Part shown: in pieces, positions 9,665 through 19,002 of the stretch | Layout: every line of letters starts with the position of its first letter | Numbering within the stretch: position 1 is the first letter of the stretch | Source: Clostridia bacterium | GTDB taxonomy: Bacteria > Bacillota > Clostridia > Oscillospirales > CAG-382 | Assembly (NCBI GenBank): GCA_017397955.1 | Contig: JAFQHL010000005.1 | Coordinates: 1-43,149 of the forward strand | DNA length: 43,149 nucleotides | Direction of reading: 5' to 3' | The notes under the pieces: generated by a model | What the model was told of the DNA's origin: nothing | The model's database searches: none | Seen by the model: only the letters and a program-made list of their open reading frames with translations | Made by a program: the position numbers and the translations under genes

Positions 9665-9748
9665 AAACCGCCAAACGGGGCGTTTTTTATGTATGTTTTC
9701 CCCCGTCCCTCCTACACAGATAGTCTTGACAAGGGAAGGGGTTTTTAT

Positions 9749-10573
9749 TCAAGATACGCTATGTATTGCAATACCGCCGGCAGCTTCTGCGGCGGCAAGG
9801 GCATCCGCGGCGGTTTTAAACACGCCAAACACCGTGGGGCCTTTTCCGCTTATGCCGCAAAACAGCGCACCTGCCTCTTTAAGGGCGGTTATGTTTTTGT
9901 CAACCGTACAGTCAAGCCTTGCGGCTATGGGGTAAAAGCTGTTGCCGCCGTAGGCAAAGGCTTCTTCTGCCTTACCCGCTTTCCAAAGACTTATAAACTT
10001 GTCGGCAACGGTGTAGGTGTTGCCCTCGGAATCAAGGGTTGTATACATTACCGGGGTGGAAAGGCTTTCCTTACCAAAGCAAAGCACCAAGTTCAGCACA
10101 TTTTGCTTTACTGCTGTCAGCTTTGTCCCCGTGCCCGTAGCAACCGCAGTGCCGCCAAGGACACAAAAGGGCACATCTGCACCTAAAGGCGCGGCAATGG
10201 CGCAAAGAGTGTCCGTGCCGTAGCCTGTGCCGTATAATCTGTTAAGCCCGCGCAGTACTGCCGCGGCATCTGCACTACCGCCGCCAAGCCCTGCCCCTTG
10301 CGGTATACGCTTTTCCAAGCGAATAGCCGCGCCCCCCTTTATGCCGCTGTGGGCAAAAAAGGCGCGTGCCGCCTTGTGGGCAAGGTTATCCTCGCCGTCG
10401 GAAAGCTCCTGCCCTATACAGCACAGGCGTATCTCCTTGGCTTTTTCCAGAGTAACGGTGTCGCAAAGGCTTACGGTCTGCATAAGGCTTATCACGCTGT
10501 GGTAGCCGTTTGGCAGCTTTTCACCCACCTGTAGGCACAAATTCAATTTGGCGTATGCTGACTCTACAATCAT
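9749..10573 (-). CDS. ispE: 4-diphosphocytidyl-2-C-methyl-D-erythritol kinase
   Basis: This 274-residue GHMP kinase phosphorylates the 2-hydroxyl of CDP-methylerythritol, the fourth step of the MEP isoprenoid pathway. Visible motifs are the N-terminal YAKLNLCLQV, PNGYHSV and the ATP-binding GHMP loop PQGAGLGGGSADAA near residue 95. The C-terminal GISGKGPTVFGVF is the third GHMP motif. It lies in the same block as ispG and dxr, so three MEP enzymes are linked. Its ATG overlaps the upstream DUF362 gene by four bases (ATGA), indicating translational coupling. Confidence 0.95.
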   Translation of the reverse strand: MIVESAYAKLNLCLQVGEKLPNGYHSVISLMQTVSLCDTVTLEKAKEIRLCCIGQELSDGEDNLAHKAARAFFAHSGIKGGAAIRLEKRIPQGAGLGGGSADAAAVLRGLNRLYGTGYGTDTLCAIAAPLGADVPFCVLGGTAVATGTGTKLTAVKQNVLNLVLCFGKESLSTPVMYTTLDSEGNTYTVADKFISLWKAGKAEEAFAYGGNSFYPIAARLDCTVDKNITALKEAGALFCGISGKGPTVFGVFKTAADALAAAEAAGGIAIHSVS

Positions 10574-11703
10574 AATTTAAGTATCCTGTTGGTTTTGATA
10601 TATACAGCTTTGAAAGGACACAACTCCTGACAGCAAAAGCAGGCTATGCAGTCTTTTCTGTGGATTTGCGGCTTGCCGTTTTTCATCTCTATTGTGTGTA
10701 CCGGGCAATACTCGGCACATTTGCCGCATCCCGCACAAACTATTCGGTTAATCTTTGGGCGGGGGCTGAAAAGCTTTATCACCCTGCCGCCGCAAACTCT
10801 TTGCAGTGCCGCCACTTTGCCGCGAGGCTTGCTGTCGGGCAACAGTAGATTTTTTATTCTTAGCGCATCGTATTCTTCTTTGTTAAGGTTGCTCATCCCA
10901 TAGTCTGCCGCAGTGGGACAAAGCCCGCGCGCCGCCGCATCCGTAAGCTGGGGCACCTCTCTAAGCCCCAACAGGTCGGCACACACAAGGTCGCACATAA
11001 ACGCGCTGCCGCTTACGGCAACAAAACCAAAGCTACGGCTTTTGCCGGCCGTGGGACCGTTGCCCTCCATACCCAGTATTCCGTCTGCAATGTTAAGGGC
11101 AACGGGTAAGGATAAATGCAGGTCGTTAAGCATCCGCACAAAATCGCAAATAGCGGGAAAACGGGCGTGCAGTTCAAACTTACGCATTCCGGGCACCGTG
11201 CCAAAGGTGTTCTTTGCCGCACCGGAATACAGCGTCATGGCGTGGGTCTTTATCTTGCACAGGTTTATAATAAGTTCTGTTTCCGCTATGGGCTTTATCA
11301 GCTCAAAGCTTTTGGCAACAGTACCCTCGCAGTACTCCGCTATATAGCTTTCCGCTTCGGTATACAGCTTTACGGGTAAGTCCTTTAAGGCGTTCGTAAC
11401 GCCGCAGGCTTCAAACTGGCTCTTTACCGCACTTTTGGAGTAAGTGCCGCCGTGGCTTTCCGCCACGCAGACCTCCGCACCTGCCGCCAACAACTCTTCA
11501 CATATCGCCCTCAGCATAGCGGGATGGGTAGTTGCACCCGTGTCTATGCCCTTTTTTGTAACAAGGTTGGGCTTTACAAGTACCTTGCTTCTTCCGTTAA
11601 GAAATGCCGTCGCACCGCCGTAGGGCGCAAAGACGTTCTTTGCAAGGGCACGCATTGTGTCCTCGCTGTAGTCCGCGGCTTTGTATATATAAACTTTATC
11701 CAT
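10570..11703 (-). CDS. DUF362 protein with C-terminal 2x[4Fe-4S] ferredoxin domain
   Basis: The 377-residue protein has an N-terminal DUF362 domain (KVLVKPNLVTKKG, AESHGGTYSKSA, NLCKIKTHAMTLYSGAAKN) at about 40-300. Near the C-terminus are two ferredoxin-type clusters, CAGCGKCAEYC and CIACFCCQELCPF. DUF362 proteins are anaerobe Fe-S proteins of unsettled biochemical function; electron transfer is likely, but the substrate is unknown. The gene lies between polC (3 bases before its start) and ispE (4-base overlap). IspG in the same block needs reduced ferredoxin, so an electron-donor role is conceivable but unproven. It has no clear Shine-Dalgarno sequence, suggesting coupling to polC. Confidence 0.9.
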   Translation of the reverse strand: MDKVYIYKAADYSEDTMRALAKNVFAPYGGATAFLNGRSKVLVKPNLVTKKGIDTGATTHPAMLRAICEELLAAGAEVCVAESHGGTYSKSAVKSQFEACGVTNALKDLPVKLYTEAESYIAEYCEGTVAKSFELIKPIAETELIINLCKIKTHAMTLYSGAAKNTFGTVPGMRKFELHARFPAICDFVRMLNDLHLSLPVALNIADGILGMEGNGPTAGKSRSFGFVAVSGSAFMCDLVCADLLGLREVPQLTDAAARGLCPTAADYGMSNLNKEEYDALRIKNLLLPDSKPRGKVAALQRVCGGRVIKLFSPRPKINRIVCAGCGKCAEYCPVHTIEMKNGKPQIHRKDCIACFCCQELCPFKAVYIKTNRILKL

Positions 11704-11706
11704 AAA

Positions 11707-14700
11707 CTAAAACAGCGTAATCTGGTCAGATTCCGGCAAAGAGTCCACCGCACCGTTCTTTTTAAGTACCTCTACCACGGTTTTGGTAAGCCCTGCTTTA
11801 CGCTTAAGCTCCTCAAGTGTAGATGCGCCCTCCTCGTGGATGGCTTTGTATATGTTTTCCGCCGCTGTTTCTCCAAGTCCGTTAAGGGAGGAGAGGGGCA
11901 GACGTATCTTGCCGTTTTCCGGTATAAAGGCAAAGGCTTGGCTCTTAAACACGTCCACAGGCAAAAACTCTATGCCGCGGGCTTGCATCTCTATAACCAG
12001 ATAGAGTATGGAAAGCGTTTCCTCCTCCTTGGCGGTAGGTGCCATCAGCCCTTCCAGCTCGGTGCGCGCTTTCTCAGAGCTTTCCTTGTTTAGCATAAGC
12101 TCTGCGTCAAAGCCCGTCTGCTTAACAGTAAAGTACGCCGCGTAGAACTCCATAGGGCGGTGCACCTTGAACCAGCCGAGGCGCAAAGCCGCTATCATAT
12201 ACGCCGCCGCGTGGGCTTTGGGGAACATATATTTTATCTTTTTGCAGGATTCTATGTACCATTCGGGCACCGAGGCGGCAAGCATTTCCTCCTCGTATTC
12301 GGGCTTAACGCCCTTGCCCTTACGCACATCCTCCATTATCTTAAAGGCACTCTGATAGTTAACGCCCTTCTTTATAAGGTACAGCATTATGCTGTCACGG
12401 GTACCGATTATCTCAGAGATAGTGCAGGTGCCGTTGTTTATAAGGTCCTCGCCGTTACCAAGCCAAATACCCGTCCCGTGGGAGAGCCCCGATATCTGAA
12501 GCAGGTCGGAAAAACACTTGGGGCGCGCAACCTTCAGCATCTTACGCACATAGGGTGTGCCGCATTCAGGCATACCGTAGGTGCCTGTCTCGCTGCCGAT
12601 GGTCTCCGGGTCAACGCCTAGGGACTTAGTGGAAAGGAACAGGTCCATAACCTTGCGGTCGTTCATTGGTACGGTACGCACGTCTATGCCCGTGTAGTCC
12701 GTAAGTTTTTTGTATATGGTGGGCACATCGTGCCCAAGCATATCCAGCTTAAGCAGGGTGTCGTGCAGGTATTCAAAGGCAAAGTGAGTGGTAACAACGC
12801 CGCTGGATTCCTTCTCCGCAGGGTATTGCACCGCCGTAAAGTCGTATATCTGGTACTCCTTGGGGATAACCACAATGCCGCCGGGGTGCTGTCCCGTGGT
12901 GCGCTTAACGCCCGTACAGCCTGCGGCAAGACGGGATATTTCTGCCTTGGATAAGTTTTTGCCGTGCTCCTCCGCGTATTTTTTTGCGTAGCCGAAGGCG
13001 GTTTTTTCCGCTATGCCCGAAACGGTGCCTGCGCGGAATATGTTTTCCGCACCAAAAAGCACTTCCGTGTATTTATGGGATTTACCCTGTATCTCACCCG
13101 AGAAGTTAAGGTCTATATCGGGCGCCTTGTCGCCCTTAAAGCCAAGGAAGGTTTCAAAGGGGATGTCGTGCCCGTCGTTATGCATCCTTGTGCCGCATTG
13201 GGGGCAGTCCTTGTCGGGCAGGTCAAAGCCACTGCCCACGCTGCCGTCAAGGAAGAAGATGCTGTGCTTGCATTTGGGGCAACGGTAATGGGGTGGGAAA
13301 GGGTCAACCTCCGATATCCCTGAAAGGGAGGCAACAACGGAAGAGCCAACCGACCCACGGGAGCCTACAAGATAGCCGTTTTCCTCGCTGTTTTTAACCA
13401 GCTTTACCGCTATCATATATAGGGAGGCAAAGCCGTGCTCTACTATGGAGTTAAGCTCTTTTTCCAATCGGTCGCTTACTACTTGGGGCAGCGGTGAGCC
13501 GAATCGGTTTTCTGCCTCCTCATAGCACAGCCTTTCAAGCTCCTGTGCCGCTCCGGGTAGCTCAGGAGTGTACTGTCCGTCAGGGATGGGCAGTACTGTT
13601 TCTATCATATCCGCAATCTTGCGGGTGTTGGTAACAACCACGTCAAAGGCGGTTTCCTTTCCAAGATATGCAAACTCCTCCAGCATCTCGTCGGTGGTAC
13701 GCAGGTAAAGCCCCACGTCGCTGTCTGCACCCTTCATCTTCTTTACCCACAGCATAACCTTGCGGTATATCTCGTCCTCGGGGTTAATAAAATGCACGTC
13801 ACCCGTGGCGCAAACAGGCTTGTTTTGCTTTGCGCCTATGGCAACAATCTTTCGGTTTATCTCACACAGTGCCGCTTCGTCCCGTACCTCGCCTGCTTCT
13901 ATAAGAAAGGCGTTGTTGCAGTTGGGCATTATCTCAAAATAATCGTAATAATCGGCAATCTTCAGCTGGTCACCGTATTTTTTGCCCTCCAGCACTGCAC
14001 GGTACAACTCACCGCGCTCACAGGCAGAGCCGATAATAAGCCCTTCCCTGTGCTGGCTGAGTACCGTTTTCGGTATGCGGGGCACACGGAAAAAGCTGTC
14101 CAGATAAGAGCTGCTTATAATCTTATACAGGTTTTTAAGCCCCGTTTTGTTCTTTACAAGTATGGATATGTGGTATACATCTTTGATTTTCTTAGGGTCG
14201 GAGGAGCCGCTCATGGCGTCAAGCATCTCGCCCACCGTGTAAACGCCCTGCTTCTTCAGCTTTTCTACCATGCAGGCAAAGATAGCCGCAAGCATCTTTG
14301 TGTCGTCGGTGGCGCGGTGATGGTCAAACTCACCCAAATTATAGTATTCCGCCAGCAGATTCAGCTTGTGGCGGCTAAGTTCCGCGTTAACATAGCGGGA
14401 CAAAGATACCGTGTCAAGGTAAGGGTTGTCAAAATCCAATCCGTCACGCCCTGCAACCTTGCGGATAAAGGAGGTGTCAAAGGGGGCGTTATGAGCTATA
14501 AGCATTCTGTCACCGCAGAATTCAAGGAACGCGCTTACCGCCTCTTTTTCCGTGGGTGCATCCTTAACCGTATCATCGCTTATACCTGTCAGCCTTGTTA
14601 TTTCTTCAGGGATGGGCATAGCGGGGTTAACATAGGTCTCAAACTCTTCAGTTACCTGACCGCCCTTGTATATTACCGCCCCTATCTGGGTTATCCCGCA

Positions 14701-16107
14701 GGACACGGGGGAAAGCCCCGTGGTTTCTATATCAAAAATTACAAACTCGTCATTGGAGAGTGATTTGTTATACGCCTCCGTATAACCGAAAACCGCCCTT
14801 GCAGTATCGTCTACCAAATAGCCCTCCATGCCATAGATGGGCTTAACCGGAGAGGGACCGCCGCGCTTTTTGGTGGTTGCCGCCATTAGCTCCGGATATG
14901 CCTGTGCGTTGCCGTGGTCGGTAACGGCAATGGCAGGCATATTCCATTTTTCCGCCAAGGCTACAAGCGCGCCTGTATCGCAAAGAGCATCGGAGGCAGA
15001 CATATTAGTGTGCAGATGCAGTTCTACACGGGGGGTAGGGTGGGTATCAACGCGGTTTATGCGCTTTATACGGCACAAAGCGCTTGCTTTAAGTATATAT
15101 TCCTCGTCATAGGGGTCAAAGGTGTATTTGCCCTCTACAAGCACGCAATGCTTACTCTTTATACCGACCAGCGCGCCCTCTATCCCTTCCGAAACGCGGA
15201 CAATAACAGAGGAGGACAGGTCGGTTATATATATTTTGTAATTAACTCTGGTACCGTCACGGCTTTCCTTTTTTTCCACAAGGAACACTTCGCCGCACAC
15301 GGTGCCCTTGCGCTCTTTTTCCAGCGCGGCAATGGGCGTGGGTGCCGCGGCGGTGGGCCTGCCGTAAACCACCTCTTTGTCTCGCAGGTCAAAGCGTATT
15401 TTGCCGCAGGTATAAACGCCTTCGTCTCCTTCGGCGTGGGCTTCCTTATCTACAGAGCTCCCGTCAACAGAGCTGTCCTTGGGGCTTTCCTTGGCTTCCT
15501 CGCGCTTTCTTAAAAGCTCTGCCTCTGCCGCTGTTTTAGCCTGCTGTTTTGCCTGATATTCTCGCATACGCTCAGCGGCTTCTTTTTCCAAGGCATCTGC
15601 CTCCGCAGACTGAAAAACATACTCCGCATTGCCCGCAAAGCCAACCTTTACGGCACCGCCCTCAAACTGGGCGGCTATGCACTCTTCAAAAAAACGGTCT
15701 GCACCCACGCGGTACAGATAGGAAGGGTCAAGCCCGCGGCGCAGTTTTATTGTAAGCCTTTCGCCGTTAAAGGTAAAGTCACAGCCGTCAAAAAATCCCT
15801 TTGCCACCCCCTCACCGTCAAAACGGGAGAAAACGGCAATAAGCCCCCGCGCGTGCTTTTCTTCAAAAGCAACGCCTGTAAAACGGGGGCGAAAAAGCAC
15901 ATCGTTAAGACCGTACAGCGCGCGTATATTAGCTTCCAGGCTATAAATAAGCTCTAACGGTACATAGCAGGAAAAAGTAAGCGCTGCCGTAATTATACGC
16001 CGTTCTTTATCTATTTTTATGCTGAAATCGCTAAGGTTTTCCAGCGCCTTCCCCTCTTTTTCGGTAGGGGTATAGCGGGAAAACTTTTGCATAAAGGCTT
16101 GCTTCAT
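11707..16107 (-). CDS. polC: DNA polymerase III alpha subunit, PolC type
   Basis: The 1466-residue replicative polymerase has the PolC order. An N-terminal region ends in a Lys/Glu-rich linker (about 165-230). An OB-fold follows (about 265-345), then a PHP domain opening with VELHLHTNMSASDAL near 361 and split by a DnaQ-type 3'-5' exonuclease insert (FVIFDIETTGLSP near 455). Next come a CPKCKH/CPQCGTRM zinc motif and the palm motif APDIDLNFSG. The internal exonuclease separates PolC from DnaE. It is the leading-strand replicase of low-GC Gram-positives. The length matches the family (about 1430-1470). The gene begins immediately after the ispG stop codon with no spacer, so the two are probably translated together. 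Confidence 0.98.
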   Translation of the reverse strand: MKQAFMQKFSRYTPTEKEGKALENLSDFSIKIDKERRIITAALTFSCYVPLELIYSLEANIRALYGLNDVLFRPRFTGVAFEEKHARGLIAVFSRFDGEGVAKGFFDGCDFTFNGERLTIKLRRGLDPSYLYRVGADRFFEECIAAQFEGGAVKVGFAGNAEYVFQSAEADALEKEAAERMREYQAKQQAKTAAEAELLRKREEAKESPKDSSVDGSSVDKEAHAEGDEGVYTCGKIRFDLRDKEVVYGRPTAAAPTPIAALEKERKGTVCGEVFLVEKKESRDGTRVNYKIYITDLSSSVIVRVSEGIEGALVGIKSKHCVLVEGKYTFDPYDEEYILKASALCRIKRINRVDTHPTPRVELHLHTNMSASDALCDTGALVALAEKWNMPAIAVTDHGNAQAYPELMAATTKKRGGPSPVKPIYGMEGYLVDDTARAVFGYTEAYNKSLSNDEFVIFDIETTGLSPVSCGITQIGAVIYKGGQVTEEFETYVNPAMPIPEEITRLTGISDDTVKDAPTEKEAVSAFLEFCGDRMLIAHNAPFDTSFIRKVAGRDGLDFDNPYLDTVSLSRYVNAELSRHKLNLLAEYYNLGEFDHHRATDDTKMLAAIFACMVEKLKKQGVYTVGEMLDAMSGSSDPKKIKDVYHISILVKNKTGLKNLYKIISSSYLDSFFRVPRIPKTVLSQHREGLIIGSACERGELYRAVLEGKKYGDQLKIADYYDYFEIMPNCNNAFLIEAGEVRDEAALCEINRKIVAIGAKQNKPVCATGDVHFINPEDEIYRKVMLWVKKMKGADSDVGLYLRTTDEMLEEFAYLGKETAFDVVVTNTRKIADMIETVLPIPDGQYTPELPGAAQELERLCYEEAENRFGSPLPQVVSDRLEKELNSIVEHGFASLYMIAVKLVKNSEENGYLVGSRGSVGSSVVASLSGISEVDPFPPHYRCPKCKHSIFFLDGSVGSGFDLPDKDCPQCGTRMHNDGHDIPFETFLGFKGDKAPDIDLNFSGEIQGKSHKYTEVLFGAENIFRAGTVSGIAEKTAFGYAKKYAEEHGKNLSKAEISRLAAGCTGVKRTTGQHPGGIVVIPKEYQIYDFTAVQYPAEKESSGVVTTHFAFEYLHDTLLKLDMLGHDVPTIYKKLTDYTGIDVRTVPMNDRKVMDLFLSTKSLGVDPETIGSETGTYGMPECGTPYVRKMLKVARPKCFSDLLQISGLSHGTGIWLGNGEDLINNGTCTISEIIGTRDSIMLYLIKKGVNYQSAFKIMEDVRKGKGVKPEYEEEMLAASVPEWYIESCKKIKYMFPKAHAAAYMIAALRLGWFKVHRPMEFYAAYFTVKQTGFDAELMLNKESSEKARTELEGLMAPTAKEEETLSILYLVIEMQARGIEFLPVDVFKSQAFAFIPENGKIRLPLSSLNGLGETAAENIYKAIHEEGASTLEELKRKAGLTKTVVEVLKKNGAVDSLPESDQITLF

Positions 16108-17169
16108 TTATGTATCTTCCTTTAATAAAACATCAAGTTCAAAAAGCAGTTCTTCTACAATCCGCGCTGTGGGTATGCGGCGGATAACCTGACCTTTGCG
16201 GAATATAACCGCCTCGTCACCGGCACCTGCCGCGCCTATATCGGCTTCCTTTGCCTCGCCCGGTCCGTTGACCACGCAACCCATAAGCGCCACGTTTATG
16301 TCCTTATCGCATTTTATAAGGTCAAGCTTCGCTTTAAGCTCCTTTGCCGCAGCTATAAGGTCAAAGCTCGTCCTGCCGCAGGTGGGGCAGGATATAAGAT
16401 TTATGCCGCGGCGCAGCCCCAAGCTTTGCAGTATCAGCTTTGCCGCCGCCACCTCTTCCTCCACACGTTCGGATAGGGAAACGCGTATAGTATCTCCTAT
16501 CCCGTCTGCAAGCAGTGCACCAATGCCCACCGCACTTTTTACAAGGGCGCTGTTGCCCGTACCCGTTTCCGTTACGCCAAGGTGCAGAGGATACACCGTC
16601 TGCTCTGCAAGTAGGCGGTTTGCGGCTATCATATTCTTTACATTACTGCTTTTAACGGAAAGCACAATGTCACCAAAATCAAAATTTTCAAGCAACCTTG
16701 CGTTGTCTACGGCGCTTTCCGCAATAGCTTCGGGGGTGGGTCCGCCGTACTTTTCCAGCAGCCGTTTTTCCAGACTGCCGCCGTTTATGCCTATGCGGAT
16801 GGGGATGTTTCTTTTTCTGCAGGCATCTGCTACCTTTTTTATGTTTTCCGCGGCACCGATATTGCCCGGATTGATGCGGATTTTTGATACACCCACCTCT
16901 GCCGCAAGCAGGGCAAGGCGGTAATCAAAATGTATGTCCGCCACTAAAGGCAGGGAGGTACGGGGCAAAAGATATTCCAACGTTTCTGCCGCCGCCTTGC
17001 TGTTTACCGCCATACGCACCACCTGACAGCCGCATCCTTCAAGGGATTTAAGCTGTGCAAGGCACGCCTCTTTATCCTCGGAGGGGGCGTTAAGCATGGA
17101 CTGTATGCTTACAGGGTTGCCACCGCCGATGGCAAGCCCGCGGGCTGTTACTGTTTTAGACTTTCTCAT
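16108..17169 (-). CDS. ispG: 4-hydroxy-3-methylbut-2-en-1-yl diphosphate synthase
   Basis: The 353-residue enzyme makes HMBPP from MEcPP, the penultimate step of the MEP pathway, using a 4Fe-4S cluster. The N-terminal TIM-barrel half is recognisable by GGGNPVSIQSML, VADIHFDYRLAL and INPGNIG. The C-terminal cluster half has CPTCGRTSFDL and MGCVVNGPGEAKEADIG, whose three cysteines bind iron. It is the short bacterial form. A GGGGA lies seven bases before the ATG at 17169. The neighbours rseP and polC keep the common Firmicutes order rseP-ispG-polC. Confidence 0.97.
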   Translation of the reverse strand: MRKSKTVTARGLAIGGGNPVSIQSMLNAPSEDKEACLAQLKSLEGCGCQVVRMAVNSKAAAETLEYLLPRTSLPLVADIHFDYRLALLAAEVGVSKIRINPGNIGAAENIKKVADACRKRNIPIRIGINGGSLEKRLLEKYGGPTPEAIAESAVDNARLLENFDFGDIVLSVKSSNVKNMIAANRLLAEQTVYPLHLGVTETGTGNSALVKSAVGIGALLADGIGDTIRVSLSERVEEEVAAAKLILQSLGLRRGINLISCPTCGRTSFDLIAAAKELKAKLDLIKCDKDINVALMGCVVNGPGEAKEADIGAAGAGDEAVIFRKGQVIRRIPTARIVEELLFELDVLLKEDT

Positions 17170-17218
17170 CTTTTCATCCCCATTTTAAAAGGTTTTTAGT
17201 GGAATAAAACGGACTTTT

Positions 17219-18976
17219 TTATACCAACTTCCAAATATCTTTAAATAAAACAAAAACCATAAGCCCCATCACCAAAACCCAGCTTATTGCCATCAGTGCT
17301 TGCTCTACCTTAGCGGGCAGGGGCTTGCCGCGTATACCCTCAATGGCGTACAGTACAAACCTGCCGCCGTCCAGCACGGGTAGCGGTAAAAGATTGCACA
17401 CGCCAAGACTTAAGGATATAAGCACCATCAGGGTAAACAAATACTCAATACCGCCGCCTGCGCCCGAATCCATGGCTTCTATGGCGTCGCCAACCTGCGC
17501 GCCTATACCAACAGGGCCGGAAAGCGCATCTATGCCGTATTTACCCTTAAAGGTTTGTATAATACTGTCCACCGTCATGGTAAGGGAGGAAACGGGCTGG
17601 AACACGGCGTTGTACGCCACGGTACCAAAGGTCTTTTGCTCTTGCTTGGTGTAAAAATCAACATAGCCGCAGGTAACACCCTGTTGGTTCATATTGTGGA
17701 AAAGCACATTGTTCAGTGTTATTTTCTTGCCGTCACGTATTACCTTAAGCTTAGCGGGGCCTACACCTTCGTTAAACACGCCGTAGGAAAGATCTGTATA
17801 CACGCGGCTGGCGTAGGAGCCTACTTTGCATATCTCGTCACCCTCCTCAAGAGCATCACTTACCGCAAGGGAAAGCTTGCTAAGGTCAACATCCTTTAAA
17901 ACTATGGGATTTGCCATATAGAAATGCCAATTGTACTTAACGGTTATATTGCCGCCCTTCCCCGCATATTTTTTTGCAAACTCGTCGGGAGTCATAGCGG
18001 GGTCTATTTCCTCGCCGTTAACCTTTAAAAGCTGTGCGTTCTTTTTTACGTCACCAAAATCCATATTAAAGCTCAACACACCATCGCGGGAGTAAAGGGG
18101 AAAACCTGAAAAGCTTTCGTAGCTGTGTTCAAAATACTCCGGCTCTGTATAAATCTTATACTCACGCACAACACCCACCTTATAGGTCTTGGGATAAGCG
18201 GCGCAAAGCTTTTCTGCCGTGTCAAAGTCCTTTTTTGTTATGTCCGTACCGTCTACGGTGTAAATAATGTCACCCTTTTTAAAGTCTCCTAAATCTTTAT
18301 CTACGGTAAACAGTTTGCTTTCCTTGTCGTAGCTTAAAGTAAGCGCAGAAAGATCGATTTTGTCGTATTCTATAGGATTGAGTATGGTACCGCTGTTGCG
18401 GCGGATTATAATAAGCTCTTTTGCCGTGGGATGCGCTTTGATAAACGCCGCACCGTCACCGTAGGTCTCCGCAAGGTGACCGTCCACCGCAAAGATTATA
18501 TCGTCCTTTTGCAAGCCGCCGTCATCCTCGGTAACGTAAAGCAACCGGTGGTTACTTACCGCGTTAACGTCAAAAATATCCACGGTGGTGCCGTATATCT
18601 CACCCTGAAACAACACAAGGATTGCCATAATAAGCAGACCAAGCATAATATTCATTGCAGGACCTGCCAGCACCACAAGTATCCTCTGCCACACGGGCTT
18701 GCTGTTAAGGGGTGCTTTGCCTGCATCTTCAGGCGCACTGCCGTCGTCGTCTGACGCTTCACCAACCATGTCAACATAGCCGCCAATGGGCAATGCGCGC
18801 AGGGTAAACTTGTTGCACTTACCCTGCTTTTGGAAAATTTTTGGCCCCATACCTATAGAGTATTCTCTTATCCCCACCTTAAAAAAGCGGGCAACAAGGT
18901 AGTGTCCAAGCTCATGGATGGCGATAAGCGCGCCGAAAATAAAAAGTGTTACTATAATGGTTAAAATAAGGTTCAT
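17219..18976 (-). CDS. rseP: RIP metalloprotease (site-2 protease, M50) with expanded PDZ-like region
   Basis: The 585-residue membrane protease has the zinc site HELGH at residues 21-25 in the first transmembrane helix. It also has IGGYVDMVGE (about 64-73) and the second active-site motif NLLPLPVLDGG (about 528-538). Transmembrane helices lie near 4-24, 100-123, 511-530 and 560-580. Family members cleave anti-sigma factors and signal-peptide remnants within the membrane. The central extracytoplasmic region (about 145-430) is much longer than usual, since homologues are about 340-450 residues. It shows four similar PDZ-like starts: GLQKDDIIFAVDG, DFKKGDIIYTVDG, DVKKNAQLLKVNG and ALEEGDEICKVGS. 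The gene sits between dxr and ispG as in other Firmicutes. SpoIVFB is another M50 protease, but this gene order favours RseP. Confidence 0.93.
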   Translation of the reverse strand: MNLILTIIVTLFIFGALIAIHELGHYLVARFFKVGIREYSIGMGPKIFQKQGKCNKFTLRALPIGGYVDMVGEASDDDGSAPEDAGKAPLNSKPVWQRILVVLAGPAMNIMLGLLIMAILVLFQGEIYGTTVDIFDVNAVSNHRLLYVTEDDGGLQKDDIIFAVDGHLAETYGDGAAFIKAHPTAKELIIIRRNSGTILNPIEYDKIDLSALTLSYDKESKLFTVDKDLGDFKKGDIIYTVDGTDITKKDFDTAEKLCAAYPKTYKVGVVREYKIYTEPEYFEHSYESFSGFPLYSRDGVLSFNMDFGDVKKNAQLLKVNGEEIDPAMTPDEFAKKYAGKGGNITVKYNWHFYMANPIVLKDVDLSKLSLAVSDALEEGDEICKVGSYASRVYTDLSYGVFNEGVGPAKLKVIRDGKKITLNNVLFHNMNQQGVTCGYVDFYTKQEQKTFGTVAYNAVFQPVSSLTMTVDSIIQTFKGKYGIDALSGPVGIGAQVGDAIEAMDSGAGGGIEYLFTLMVLISLSLGVCNLLPLPVLDGGRFVLYAIEGIRGKPLPAKVEQALMAISWVLVMGLMVFVLFKDIWKLV

Positions 18977-19002
18977 TCTGTTTCTCCAATATAATTACCG
19001 TG

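Noticed and set aside
9672..9690. Short CGCC/GGCG stem with a T run on the plus strand
   Set aside because: No plus-strand gene precedes it and the stem is only about four base pairs, so a terminator cannot be supported.
9665..9748. Possible sigma-F promoter before spoIIR (GGGGAAAACATA-like stretch)
   Set aside because: The match to a -10 element is partial and no -35 element stands at the right distance.
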